A stretch of 64,000 bases of DNA. Source: an uncultured Dehalococcoidia bacterium (GTDB lineage: Bacteria > Chloroflexota > Dehalococcoidia > Lucifugimonadales > CATOSD01). The stretch spans positions 1,168,442 to 1,232,441 of the forward strand of contig CATOSD010000002.1 in the NCBI GenBank assembly GCA_951812395.1, written 5' to 3'. Below the pieces are notes generated by a model. That model was given only the letters and a program-made list of their open reading frames with translations. It was not told where the DNA came from and did not search any database. Shown piece by piece: positions 43,786-52,533 of the stretch (positions within the stretch are counted from its first letter, which is position 1; the number at the start of each line of letters is the position of its first letter). Both the position numbers and the translations under genes were made by a program.

Positions 43786-44937
43786 TCAGGCGATCCTGAT
43801 GCCGTGAAGCGGAAACACCAGGCTGTGAACGGCCTGCACACTCGCCTCCGCGAATACCCTGGTATCGCTGGCGACCGACTCCTGTATTTCGGGCGGCTCG
43901 TCCTTCAGCCTCTCCACACCGTATCGGCTCCGGTAAGTCTCCGGCACCTCGTCCGGCAAATCCTGGCCCGCCATCCGCGCGAACGCGAGCGTCCAGGCGC
44001 GGCTCACCGCCTGCAGGTCGTACCCGCCTCCTCCTAGCGCCAGCCACGCGGGCGCAGCGGTCTTGCCGAACTCCCCGACCACCTCCGCGAACCCCTGCGT
44101 CGTGAGACTCAGGTGCGTGATCGGGTCCAGGATGTGTGTGTCTATGCCGAGCTGCGTCACCAGCACGTCGGGCCGGAAGGCCGCAAGCAGCCTGGGCACG
44201 ACCTGCCGGAATGCCCACAGGTACACCTCGTCCGTGGTGTAAGGATACAGTGGCACGTTGACCGAGTATCCCCGTCCCCGGCCCGCGCCGATCTCCTGCG
44301 TGAAGCCAGTTCCCGGAAACAGGAACGCCCCGGACTCGTGCAGCGAGATCGTCAGCACCCGGTCGGTGTCGTAGAAAGCGTGCTGAACGCCGTCACCGTG
44401 GTGGCAGTCGATGTCGACGTAGGCCACGCGAGCGCCACTGGCGAGCAGCGCCTTGATAGCTATGACCGGGTCGTTGAACACGCAGAACCCGAATGCGTAT
44501 CCTGGCATAGCGTGATGAAGACCGCCCGATATGCTGAACGCGCGCGAGTGTTTACCGTTCACTAGCATCGACGCCGCCTTTAGAGACGCGCCCGTGGACA
44601 GCATAGCCGCGCCGTACATGCCCTCATAGTACGGGTTGTCGCCGGCGCCGAAGTTGAACGCGGCCGGGTTTGTCGCCGCATCCCCGCGGCTCAGGCCCTG
44701 TACGGCCGCTACGTACTCCGGCGAGTGGTACGAGAGCACGTCGGCCTCGCTCGCGTTGGCCGCAGATACGAGGTCCACGTCCGGCGCGGCGAACGCCCCG
44801 TATGCCTCCAGCAACTCGTAGGTGTACCGCAGACGCGCCGGCTTCATGGGGTGCGTGTCGCTCAGCGTATGGCGCGACAGCCGGTCGTCGTAGACGAATG
44901 CCGTGCGGCTCAAAGTCGGACACTCCGCGGGTGACAT
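43786..44937 (-). CDS. Histone deacetylase family protein (AcuC-like)
   Basis: 383 aa. Zinc hydrolase fold of class I deacetylases: YHSPEYVAAVQGLSR, SISGGLHHAMPGYAFGFCVFNDPVIA with the tandem active-site HH, VAYVDIDCHHGDGVQHAFY giving zinc-binding Asp and His, LHESGAFLFPGTG, and LGGGGYDLQAV with the catalytic Tyr. Acetyl-CoA synthetase control is known for AcuC in Bacillus; other relatives deacetylate polyamines. ATG at 44937. It closes a minus cluster with MBL, MA-peptidase and F420 reductase genes. Confidence 0.92.
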   Translation of the reverse strand: MSPAECPTLSRTAFVYDDRLSRHTLSDTHPMKPARLRYTYELLEAYGAFAAPDVDLVSAANASEADVLSYHSPEYVAAVQGLSRGDAATNPAAFNFGAGDNPYYEGMYGAAMLSTGASLKAASMLVNGKHSRAFSISGGLHHAMPGYAFGFCVFNDPVIAIKALLASGARVAYVDIDCHHGDGVQHAFYDTDRVLTISLHESGAFLFPGTGFTQEIGAGRGRGYSVNVPLYPYTTDEVYLWAFRQVVPRLLAAFRPDVLVTQLGIDTHILDPITHLSLTTQGFAEVVGEFGKTAAPAWLALGGGGYDLQAVSRAWTLAFARMAGQDLPDEVPETYRSRYGVERLKDEPPEIQESVASDTRVFAEASVQAVHSLVFPLHGIRIA

Positions 44938-44962
44938 TGGAGCTCTGCGTCAGGATGTGAGG

Positions 44963-45733
44963 TCATAGGGCGAAGCTCATGTCCTCGGACGAAATCTCGA
45001 TGCGAATGCCCAGGCGCTCCTCGACTCCGACCATCTCGCGCCGCACCATCGGCTCCCACGGCGGGCTGATGTGCGATACGATGACACGCGGAAGGCGCGA
45101 CCATCTGTCTCGAAATGCCACCAAGGCGTTCTCCAGCCTCTGTGGCGTCAGGTGACCCGCCCTTGTTGCCGAACTCGCGCCGTCGTTGCCATAGGTGCAC
45201 TCGGACAGCAGCACGTCGGGGCAGACGTGCTCCCACGCCGCCTCGACCCCCTCTCCCGCGTCGCCAGTGTAGAACAGGCTCACGTCGCCCGACGAAATCA
45301 GGTAGCCTGCGGCAGGCACGGCATGGGGCACCGGTACCGCCTTCACGGTGTAGCCTAACACGCTGAATTCTTTGTAAAACTCCACAGGTACAAGCCTGAA
45401 AGACGGCTCGTGCGGAGTGTCCGGGCTGAGGAAGTTGGGATAGAGGCTTCCGTCAAGCAGCTTTCGGCATACGAAGTCGATCGTATCCGGGATGGCGTGC
45501 ACCACCACCGCCTCCTCCACTTCCCGCAGAGCCATCCCCAGCGGCAGAAGGTCCCTAACGTGGTCGAAGTGGCGGTGGGACAGCAGTACGGCACGAATGG
45601 CTTCCTGCTCTCCGAAGCTGAGGGACCTCGTCAGGCCGCCGGCGTCGAGCGCCAGCTGTCCGTCGATCAGGTGGGACTCCATCCGCGTGTTCTTGCTCTC
45701 CAAGTTGTGTGCGCCAAGCACGCGCAATTCCAT
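44963..45733 (-). CDS. MBL-fold metallo-hydrolase (ribonuclease Z / cAMP phosphodiesterase-like)
   Basis: 256 aa. VLLSHRHFDHVRD is the HxHxDH zinc motif, later ligands lie in PVPHAVPAAGYLI and FYTGDAGEGVEAAWEHV. The C-terminal VIVSHISPPWEP supplies the last His. Opening MELRVLGAHNLES resembles RNase Z-type MBL proteins. ATG at 45733 with GGCGGAG 3 nt upstream is preferred to 45757. The neighbour downstream is the HDAC-family gene (25 nt gap). Confidence 0.88.
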   Translation of the reverse strand: MELRVLGAHNLESKNTRMESHLIDGQLALDAGGLTRSLSFGEQEAIRAVLLSHRHFDHVRDLLPLGMALREVEEAVVVHAIPDTIDFVCRKLLDGSLYPNFLSPDTPHEPSFRLVPVEFYKEFSVLGYTVKAVPVPHAVPAAGYLISSGDVSLFYTGDAGEGVEAAWEHVCPDVLLSECTYGNDGASSATRAGHLTPQRLENALVAFRDRWSRLPRVIVSHISPPWEPMVRREMVGVEERLGIRIEISSEDMSFAL

Positions 45734-45803
45734 GCTCCGCCTCGCTCCAGTACTCAACTGACTTGCCGCGTCCTGTCCCTATCACTCGCGGCGCCGTGTC
45801 TTC

Positions 45804-47033
45804 CTATTCCGGCTCCGTCTCTTCGGCGTCGGGGACGCCTCTCAGCCACCGGAAGAGAACGGCAGTAAGCGCCACTACCACGGCTCCGCCTATGATGAAC
45901 GACGTACCGACCGTTCCAGGATCGGCCGGTAGCCTTTCGATCACGTCGCCGCCAAGCTGCCGCTTCCAGCGCGACTCTAGCTCATCCAGGCTCATGTCGT
46001 AAGCAACGCGCACTGCCTCGTCGGTGTCCATTCCGGAATCGATCGCGCCCAGGAGCGCCGACATCCGTTCCATACCGTAGGCCTCTACCATAAAGTCGAC
46101 CACACTCCAGGACTGCGCGTAGAACCGGCGCACGTCGCTCGGCACTCCTGGAGTCGCGCCCATCGAGCGCAGCGGCATCAGTTGACCGCGGTGATAGGCG
46201 TCCTGCACCGTGCGCTCGCGCCAGGAGTTCGGACCTTCGAAGTACATCGCCAGGCCCTCGTTCAGCCACGCCGGAAGCCGACCCAGCGGCGAGGTCAACG
46301 CATCGTCGATGAGCAGGTGCGTCATCTCGTGTATCATCCCCTCGCGCCCAAGACCCACCAAGACGAACACGTCGAACGCGCCGTAGGCAAATCCGCCGTA
46401 CAGATGGCCCGCCGTCGCGGCGTCGCTCACCTTGGGCAGGCTGCTTGTCGCCTCGCGCCGGCCGTTTAGAATGACGGCCTTCATCGTCGACGTCTCGTCG
46501 AGCCTGAGCAGGTCCCGCACTTGCTCCAGGCGCTCGTTAACGTCGAGCGCCGCGGCGCGCACCTCGCTCGCAGGCCGGTCGTGCCAAAGCACCTCCAGCC
46601 CCGGCAGGCGGTAGCGCTGCCAGTCGTACTTGGGGTCCAGATACTCCAGGCTGTATCGCTCACTGCTGAACTCGTTCCCGTCAGCGTCGCCTATGTGGTA
46701 GTAGTAGGTGACGTCCACGCCGCTCGGCAGGAAGTTTGCGCCGCCGGTCTTGATGCGAAAGTCCGCGTCAATCCGGCTTGAAGTCGTAAACTCGGGATAG
46801 CCGTATATCCTCGTGTCCTGCTGCCCCAACTGGTACACGAGCCTCACGTGCGTTATGGGGGAGTCGGACTCCGCCACCAACCTGAGCACTATCTCTTCGG
46901 GAAACGCGATCGAATGCGAGCTGGATATGACCCGGATGGGCATGACGCCCTCGTTCGGCGACGGCATAAGCTGGTCGCCGCCGGCCGAGGCGAGGGCGAT
47001 CAGCGCGGCCAGTATCGTTGCGAGCAGCGGCAT
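45804..47033 (-). CDS. Peptidase MA-like (gluzincin) membrane protein
   Basis: 409 aa. An N-terminal hydrophobic signal or anchor (1-18) leads to a beta-rich domain of about 170 residues, then a zinc peptidase domain with MIHEMTHLLIDD (HExxH) and AWLNEGLAMYFEG (third ligand E). A single membrane helix near residues 375-395 is followed by a short acidic tail. Peptidase MA-like proteins are widespread and mostly uncharacterised. The active site faces outside. It lies between the F420 reductase and MBL genes on the same strand. Confidence 0.85.
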   Translation of the reverse strand: MPLLATILAALIALASAGGDQLMPSPNEGVMPIRVISSSHSIAFPEEIVLRLVAESDSPITHVRLVYQLGQQDTRIYGYPEFTTSSRIDADFRIKTGGANFLPSGVDVTYYYHIGDADGNEFSSERYSLEYLDPKYDWQRYRLPGLEVLWHDRPASEVRAAALDVNERLEQVRDLLRLDETSTMKAVILNGRREATSSLPKVSDAATAGHLYGGFAYGAFDVFVLVGLGREGMIHEMTHLLIDDALTSPLGRLPAWLNEGLAMYFEGPNSWRERTVQDAYHRGQLMPLRSMGATPGVPSDVRRFYAQSWSVVDFMVEAYGMERMSALLGAIDSGMDTDEAVRVAYDMSLDELESRWKRQLGGDVIERLPADPGTVGTSFIIGGAVVVALTAVLFRWLRGVPDAEETEPE

Positions 47034-47048
47034 CGCGGCCAGTCTCTC

Positions 47049-47693
47049 CTAAATTCCCGTGATCCTGATCGACGAGTGCGCCTTGTAGTTGCGGTTAATG
47101 TTGAGAAGCAGGGCGGTCAGATCCTCGACGTAGCGGGCGTTTGCCAGCCCCCCGCCGTTTACCGCGCGAACGCCCTCGATGCCCTCCGCCAAGTCCATAA
47201 CGAGCCGCCGGGCATCCGCGTCGTCGGCGCAGACTATCACGTCCGAGTCGATGGGCTTGCCGGGGACGAGCAGGTCCTCCGCGCTCACGTTCTGGAAAGC
47301 GGCGGCCACGGTCGAATCGGGCAGAATGGCTTGGGCCTGGAGCGCCGCCGAGCCCTCCTCCACGCGCACCGCGCTGGCACGGCCCCTGTTGAACTCCAGC
47401 GGTGCCACGAGGCAGACCACGGTCTTACCGGCCAGCTCCGCGGTCAGCGCGGCCAGCGTGCCGCGCTGGGCAGCATACGGCACCGACACCAGCACCACGT
47501 CGGCCCTGGCCGCGACCTCGGCATTGGCTCCGCCGCCCACAGACCCGGCGGGCGCGTGCTCCAGCACGCTTTCAACCGCGCTCGTAGCCCGCGAAGCGTC
47601 TCGCGACCCGATGAGCACCTGCTCGCCCGCAAGGGCGAATCTGAGCGCAAGCCCCCTGCCCTCCGGTCCTGTGCCGCCTAGAATTCCCAACAT
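47049..47693 (-). CDS. npdG: NADPH-dependent F420 reductase
   Basis: 214 aa. MLGILGGTGPEGRGLALRFA is the NADP-binding motif and FQNVSAEDLL, ICADDADARRLVMDLAE and ARYVEDLTALLLNIN are characteristic of the F420:NADP oxidoreductase family, which exchanges hydride between NADPH and the deazaflavin F420. This implies the organism uses F420. ATG at 47693. It is cotranscribed with the 91-residue gene upstream (44 nt gap) and the peptidase gene downstream. Confidence 0.92.
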   Translation of the reverse strand: MLGILGGTGPEGRGLALRFALAGEQVLIGSRDASRATSAVESVLEHAPAGSVGGGANAEVAARADVVLVSVPYAAQRGTLAALTAELAGKTVVCLVAPLEFNRGRASAVRVEEGSAALQAQAILPDSTVAAAFQNVSAEDLLVPGKPIDSDVIVCADDADARRLVMDLAEGIEGVRAVNGGGLANARYVEDLTALLLNINRNYKAHSSIRITGI

Positions 47694-47737
47694 GCTGGCA
47701 ACCTCAACTTGTATCGCCTCCTGGACGGTGCGCTTCC

Positions 47738-48013
47738 CTACTCAGGCAGCGGCATCACTTCGGTGTCGACCGCGAGTCCCTGGCCTTCCTCGTAGAGTTC
47801 CCAAGGCTTGAAAGACTCCACGAACTGCTTGGCCTCGTCCATCGACCCCATGCCCTTCTGGGCACGGCCCGGATCGTAGCCAAAGGTCTTCGCGAAAGCG
47901 TCAAATCCCCGCTTGGTCTCCCTGACTCCCCCGACCTCTTCCTCCATGTCACCGTCATCCGTGCCGAGCACCAGCCGTTGGCCTCTCCTTGTATAACGCC
48001 AATACAGCCTCAT
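47738..48013 (-). CDS. Small conserved-looking protein, unknown
   Basis: 91 aa, not recognised. A basic N terminus (MRLYWRYTRRGQRLVLGTDD) and a more acidic C-terminal two thirds (DGDMEEEVGGVRETKRGFDAFAK, MDEAKQFVESFKPWEL). No Cys clusters or membrane segment. Codon use and spacing to npdG (44 nt) favour a real gene. May regulate or assist the reductase, but this is a guess. Confidence 0.55.
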   Translation of the reverse strand: MRLYWRYTRRGQRLVLGTDDGDMEEEVGGVRETKRGFDAFAKTFGYDPGRAQKGMGSMDEAKQFVESFKPWELYEEGQGLAVDTEVMPLPE

Positions 48014-48143
48014 AAGGTATGTTCTCCTCGACGCTACTGTTGCAGACTCGTTGGTACTACTCTAATTGGTAGGGTCTCGCCATTGCAACTCTAGGCGCGC
48101 CGGCACGCTTCTGTCCCCGTCCCTCGGTACGGACGTCCACACG

Positions 48144-48172
48144 TTGCGTGCGTTGGTGAGTTTGCCTACAAT
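48144..48172 (+). promoter_or_regulatory. Predicted promoter of the EF-G-like gene
   Basis: TTGCGT (48144-48149), 17-bp spacer, TACAAT (48167-48172), 34 nt upstream of the ATG at 48207. Confidence 0.6.
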
Positions 48173-48206
48173 GGTGCCACCACCAAACTTGGGAGGAGTA
48201 CAGACC

Positions 48207-50258
48207 ATGCCGGACTTCACGACCGACAGCATCCGCAACATCGTGCTGCTATCACACAGCGGGGCCGGCAAGACCATGCTTTGCGAGTCGATGCTCCACG
48301 TAGCGGGCGTCAACAACCGGCTGGGTACCATCGAAGACGGAACTACAACATCCGACTTCGAACCGGAGGAGGCCCGCCGCGGCACAAGCATCCAAACGTC
48401 CATCGCGGCCTGCCCCTGGAAGGGTGGCAAGATCAATATCATCGACACGCCGGGCTACGCCGACTATCGCGGAGAGGTAGTTTCCGGCGTGCGTGTCGCG
48501 GACAGCGCGGTGATCGTGGTCGCGGGCCAGGCAGGCGTCGAGGTCGGCACCAGGCAGATGTGGCAATTCGCCGACAATGCCAACCTGCCTCGGCTGGTGT
48601 TCGTCAGCAAACTCGACCGGGACAATGCCGACTTCGGCCGCGTCATGGAGTCGCTTACGCAGGCGTTCGGCAGAAAGTGCGTTGCGGTGCAGGTCCCGAT
48701 TGGCTCAGAGGACTCCTTCTCCGGCAGCATCAACCTGCTGGACCAGGACCCGAAAGTGCCGGCGGACCTGGAGGAGGCGGTGGAAGCGGCCCGCGAGCTG
48801 CTCACCGAGGCGGTCGCGGAGACCGACGACGACCTGACGATGAAGTACCTGGAGGGCGAACCCCTGACGCCGGAGGAGATGCGCGAAGGGCTGAAGGCCG
48901 GAATCGCTTCGGGCGACATCGTGCCGGTGCTCGCGGGCAACTCCGTGTCAGAGTTGGGCGCCGCCGAGTTGATGGACGCGCTAATCGACCTTCTGCCCTC
49001 TCCGGCTGACGCGGGCGCCGTCGATGCGACCATCCCCGGTTCGGACGATATGGCGGAGCTGGCCTGTGACAGCGCAGGTCCAATGGCGGCCCTGGTATTC
49101 AAGACAGCAGCCGACCCGTTCGTCGGCAAGCTGTCCTACTTCCGCGTCTACAGCGGCACATTCGCCAGCGACAGTCAGATCTGGAACGCCAACGAGGAGG
49201 AGGGCGAGCGAATCGGCCAGGTCTTCGTGCTCACCGGCAAGACGCAGTCCGCCACCGCCGAGCTGGCGGCGGGCGACATCGGCGCCGTCTCCAAGCTTTC
49301 GACCGTGCTTACGGGCCACACCCTGACCACACGGGAGAAACCTTTCGTCCTGCCAGGACTCACCTTCCCTGCACCGGTCTTCCACATGGCCGTGTTCCCA
49401 AAGTCGAAGGCCGACGTGGACAAGATGACCAGCTCGCTCAGCCGAATCGTGGAGGAGGACCCGAGCCTGGTTGTGTCCAGGGAGCCCGATACGCTGGAGG
49501 TGCTCCTGGGCGGACTGGGCGATACTCACGTCGACGTCGCCGTGGATAAGATGAAGCGAAAATTCGGTGTGGAGATCCTTTTGGAAGTGCCTAGGGTGGC
49601 CTACAAGGAGACCATCGCCAACCCCGCTCGCGTGGAGTACAGGCACAAGAAACAGAGCGGCGGCCACGGCCAGTTCGGGCACGTCTGGCTGCACCTCGAG
49701 CCCTTGTCCAGGGGAGAGGGATTCTCATTTGACTCCAAGATCGTCGGTGGAGTCGTGCCTCGCGAGTACATACCATCCGTCGAAAAGGGCGTGCAGAGAT
49801 CACTCTCCGGCGGCGTTGTAGCGGGCTTCCCTGTCGTCGACCTCAAGGTGACGCTCGTGGATGGCAGCTACCACTCTGTGGACTCGTCGGGCATGTCGTT
49901 CGAGATTGCCGGCGCTTACGCCTTCTCTAAGGGCGTGCGCGAGGCCACTCCTGTCCTGCTGGAGCCAATCATGAGGGCGAGCGTCACCGTGCCGGACATG
50001 TTTGCGGGCGACATCATCGGCGACCTCAACAGCAAGCGCGGCCGCATACTCGGAATGACCCCGAACGGAGACGGCGAAACGCTCATCGAAGTGGAAGTGC
50101 CCCAGGCTGAGACGCTGAGATACGCGACGGACTTGCGGTCTCAGACCCAGGGCGTCGGATCGTTTACGATGGATTTCGACCACTACGAACAGGTGCCGCA
50201 GCATCTAGTCGGTAGACTGGTGGAACAGCTGCAGGAGCGAGAAGCGGCTGGCGTTTAA
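48207..50258 (+). CDS. Elongation factor G-like GTPase
   Basis: 683 aa translational GTPase of the EF-G paralogue (FusA2-like) group. G1 is LSHSGAGKTML in place of the AHVDHGKT of true EF-G, G3 IDTPGYADYRGE and G4 VSKLDRD (canonical NKxD altered). Domains II-V follow: domain IV carries GHGQFGHVWLHLEP and ends in VPDMFAGDIIGDLNSKRGRILGM. EF-G paralogues may act in ribosome recycling or with tetracycline-type protection; the role here is unknown. ATG at 48207 with GGGAGGAG 9 nt upstream; the longer frame from 48066 is discounted. An intrinsic terminator follows. Confidence 0.93.
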   Translation: MPDFTTDSIRNIVLLSHSGAGKTMLCESMLHVAGVNNRLGTIEDGTTTSDFEPEEARRGTSIQTSIAACPWKGGKINIIDTPGYADYRGEVVSGVRVADSAVIVVAGQAGVEVGTRQMWQFADNANLPRLVFVSKLDRDNADFGRVMESLTQAFGRKCVAVQVPIGSEDSFSGSINLLDQDPKVPADLEEAVEAARELLTEAVAETDDDLTMKYLEGEPLTPEEMREGLKAGIASGDIVPVLAGNSVSELGAAELMDALIDLLPSPADAGAVDATIPGSDDMAELACDSAGPMAALVFKTAADPFVGKLSYFRVYSGTFASDSQIWNANEEEGERIGQVFVLTGKTQSATAELAAGDIGAVSKLSTVLTGHTLTTREKPFVLPGLTFPAPVFHMAVFPKSKADVDKMTSSLSRIVEEDPSLVVSREPDTLEVLLGGLGDTHVDVAVDKMKRKFGVEILLEVPRVAYKETIANPARVEYRHKKQSGGHGQFGHVWLHLEPLSRGEGFSFDSKIVGGVVPREYIPSVEKGVQRSLSGGVVAGFPVVDLKVTLVDGSYHSVDSSGMSFEIAGAYAFSKGVREATPVLLEPIMRASVTVPDMFAGDIIGDLNSKRGRILGMTPNGDGETLIEVEVPQAETLRYATDLRSQTQGVGSFTMDFDHYEQVPQHLVGRLVEQLQEREAAGV

Positions 50259-50299
50259 GCACGATTCATCCCGGCCGGGCCGGACGCCGGACGCAAAAT

Positions 50300-50329
50300 G
50301 GGGCGGTTCGAAAACCGCCCCTTCTCTTT
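50300..50329 (+). terminator. Intrinsic terminator after the EF-G-like gene
   Basis: Perfect 9-bp stem GGGGCGGTT / AACCGCCCC around CGAA, followed by TTCTCTTT. It ends 40 bp before the convergent etfA stop and may serve both directions. Confidence 0.85.
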
Positions 50330-50368
50330 GCCCAAGTCGTCAAACCCTTGTGAAAAAGTCTCGCCGTG

Positions 50369-51367
50369 TCAGGACTCCAGCAACTCTCGCACTGTCTCCG
50401 TGAATGCGGGAAGAACAGCCTTCCAGTCGCCGACGACTCCGAAGCTGGCCTCCTTGAAGATGTTGGCCTCGGGGTCCCTGTTAATCGCGACGATGTGCTT
50501 GGAACCGGAGCAGCCCGCCAGGTGCTGGCTCGCTCCCGATATAGCGACGGTTATGTACAGGTCCGGCGTGATGGTCTTGCCGGTTAGGCCCACCTGGTAG
50601 CTGTGGTCTAGCCATCCGGCGTCGCAGGCTGCGCGCGAAGCGCCCATTGCTCCCCCAAACAGCTTGGCTAGCGCCTCAATGTCCTCGAACGGCTCAGGGC
50701 CGCCCAGGCCGCGCCCGCCGCTCACCACCACGGTCGCGTCCTCCAGCCGCACGCCCTCGGCCTCGCTCTGCACCGTGTCTACAAGCTTCGCCTTCACTAC
50801 AGAAGCGTCCAGTCCAGGCTGTAAACTCACCACCTCGCCGCTCCGCGACGAGTCCGCCTCCAGCGGTTCGAACACCTTGCCCCGTAAGACGACGACCTGT
50901 GGCCCGTCGCCCGGGAAGGTTACCTTCGCCAGCGCATTGCCGCCGTACACGGGCCGGGTTGCGACCACGCGTCCGGTCTCGGAATCTACATCAAGGTCCA
51001 CGCAGTCCTGCGCCACGCCGACCCCCAGCCTGAACGCCAGCCGAGGCCCGATGTCGCGCCCGTTCGGAGTCCGCCCAACCAACACTACGCTGGCCGACGC
51101 CTCGCCTGCGGCGTGCTCGTAGGCCGCCAGGTGGGCGTCGATCTGCGAGTCCGCCAGAAGCGGATCGTCCACTACAAACACCCTGTCCGCGCCGTGAGCT
51201 ATCGCCGTGTCGGCATGGCCGCTACTGTCTCCGCCCAGCAGCGCCGCCCCGACGTCTTCTCCGAGTGAATCCGCCAGCTTCCGGGCCGCTGCAAGCAGCT
51301 CAAGCGACGACGATTGTATTCTGCCATTTCCGACCTCGGCCAGAACCAGAACTCCTGCCATCATCAC
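50369..51367 (-). CDS. etfA: Electron transfer flavoprotein, alpha subunit
   Basis: 332 aa. Binds FAD and accepts electrons from acyl-CoA dehydrogenases such as those at 27826-30320. N-terminal ETF domain ([20 protein letters not shown]) and the C-terminal FAD domain with [62 protein letters not shown] and [22 protein letters not shown], all highly conserved. Transcribed after etfB (95-nt gap). Confidence 0.95.
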   Translation of the reverse strand: MMMAGVLVLAEVGNGRIQSSSLELLAAARKLADSLGEDVGAALLGGDSSGHADTAIAHGADRVFVVDDPLLADSQIDAHLAAYEHAAGEASASVVLVGRTPNGRDIGPRLAFRLGVGVAQDCVDLDVDSETGRVVATRPVYGGNALAKVTFPGDGPQVVVLRGKVFEPLEADSSRSGEVVSLQPGLDASVVKAKLVDTVQSEAEGVRLEDATVVVSGGRGLGGPEPFEDIEALAKLFGGAMGASRAACDAGWLDHSYQVGLTGKTITPDLYITVAISGASQHLAGCSGSKHIVAINRDPEANIFKEASFGVVGDWKAVLPAFTETVRELLES

Positions 51368-51462
51368 ACTCCGCGTGTTATCGGCGTTCAGCCGCGCGTC
51401 TCGGTTGCGTCACCCCCGGGCCCAGGGGGCCTCGGCCTCCTGGGCCTGGCGCGCCGCCACCG

Positions 51463-52260
51463 CTATATTATCTTCTCTTCCCGCAGCCGCAGCGCCAGCT
51501 TGCGACCCGCGTCCGCCTCGTCCTCGCCCTCGACTATCTCGACGTCGCTCTCGCTGACCGGAATGTACAGGTCGAGCGTCTGCAATCTGGCGCTCAGCCT
51601 CGAGTCGTCGAGTCCGAGGTCCGCGACCGTCTTTGTGACGGGTCGTTTCCGGCTCGCCGCCATTATGCCCCTCAGCGTCGGGTAGCGCGGCTCCCCCAGC
51701 TCGTTGCTGACCGTCACCACCGCGGGCAGCGCCGACTCGAACACCTCGTATCCGTCGGACAGCGTGCGGTGGACCAGCAGGCCGTTTTCCGCGATCTCCA
51801 CCTTCTGCGCCAGGGTGATGCAGGGCAGGCCCAGCATCTCGGCGATGCCAAGCGGAACGTGGGCGTTGTCCCAGTCCGACGCCTGCCTGCCGCACAGGAT
51901 GAGATCAAATTCGCCAGCGCCCTTAATCGCCTCAGACAGCGCATAAGCTGTCCCGAACGGGTCGAGTTCGAGCGTCGCCTCGTCGTCGATTAGGATCATC
52001 TCATCCGCGCCCATCGACAGCGGCTTCTTCATCACGTCCATCACGAAACCGCTACCCATGGAAAGCACGGTTACGCTGCCGCCCTCGGCATCCTTGATGC
52101 GAAGGGCTGCCTCCACGGCGTTCTCGCAGAAGCCGTTGACCACGGGCGGAATGCCCGCCGCCGGCACAACTTTCTTCGTTGACGAATCGATGCGAAATGC
52201 GGACGCTGGCGTCTCAGGATCCATCACCTGTTTGACGCACACCAAGATGTTTACCGCCAT
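51463..52260 (-). CDS. etfB: Electron transfer flavoprotein, beta subunit
   Basis: 265 aa. Partner of EtfA. NILVCVKQVMDPE at the N terminus, NGFCENAVEAALRIKD, and the AMP-binding segment SMGADEMILIDD, then DLILCGRQASDWDN, LGLPCITLAQKVEI and PAVVTVSNELGEPRYPTLRGIMAAS. All match. ATG at 52260. Its promoter (52332-52361) lies just inside a mobile element boundary. Confidence 0.95.
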   Translation of the reverse strand: MAVNILVCVKQVMDPETPASAFRIDSSTKKVVPAAGIPPVVNGFCENAVEAALRIKDAEGGSVTVLSMGSGFVMDVMKKPLSMGADEMILIDDEATLELDPFGTAYALSEAIKGAGEFDLILCGRQASDWDNAHVPLGIAEMLGLPCITLAQKVEIAENGLLVHRTLSDGYEVFESALPAVVTVSNELGEPRYPTLRGIMAASRKRPVTKTVADLGLDDSRLSARLQTLDLYIPVSESDVEIVEGEDEADAGRKLALRLREEKII

Positions 52261-52331
52261 CGCTTCCCCCTAGTAAATTGAAGCACGCGGCGCGTGTACG
52301 GCGCCGCGCAGATGTTTCAAGGCCGCCCGAA

Positions 52332-52361
52332 ATTATCGCACCGCGTGCTCTCGCGTGTCAA
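52332..52361 (-). promoter_or_regulatory. Predicted promoter of etfBA
   Basis: Minus strand perfect TTGACA (52361-52356), 18-bp spacer, GATAAT (52337-52332) with extended -10 TG. A mobile element's target duplication starts 7 bp upstream of the -35. Confidence 0.7.
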
Positions 52362-52368
52362 CTTGAGG

Positions 52369-52533
52369 CGCCGCCTGGAAGCTGTCTCAGATTACTAGGT
52401 GCGCGAGGAATTATCCTTCCCACGCAAGCGGAAACCCGCCCTTAACCCTGCCTCCCGCGTAAGCAGGAACCTAGGGGCGGAGGTCTCCGTGCGTTGTCCG
52501 CCTAGTAATCTGAAACAGGCTCCGCCGCCTGGA
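52369..52533. mobile_element. 143-bp MITE-like element with 11-bp target duplication (TIR family II)
   Basis: The element is 52380-52522. Left end AGCTGTCTCAGATTACTAGG and right end read in reverse, GCCTGTTTCAGATTACTAGG, match at nearly every position. A perfect direct repeat CGCCGCCTGGA flanks it (52369-52379 and 52523-52533). Non-coding. Its left ~24 bases match the start of the long element copy B at 60833, so both may be moved by the same missing transposase. Confidence 0.85.
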
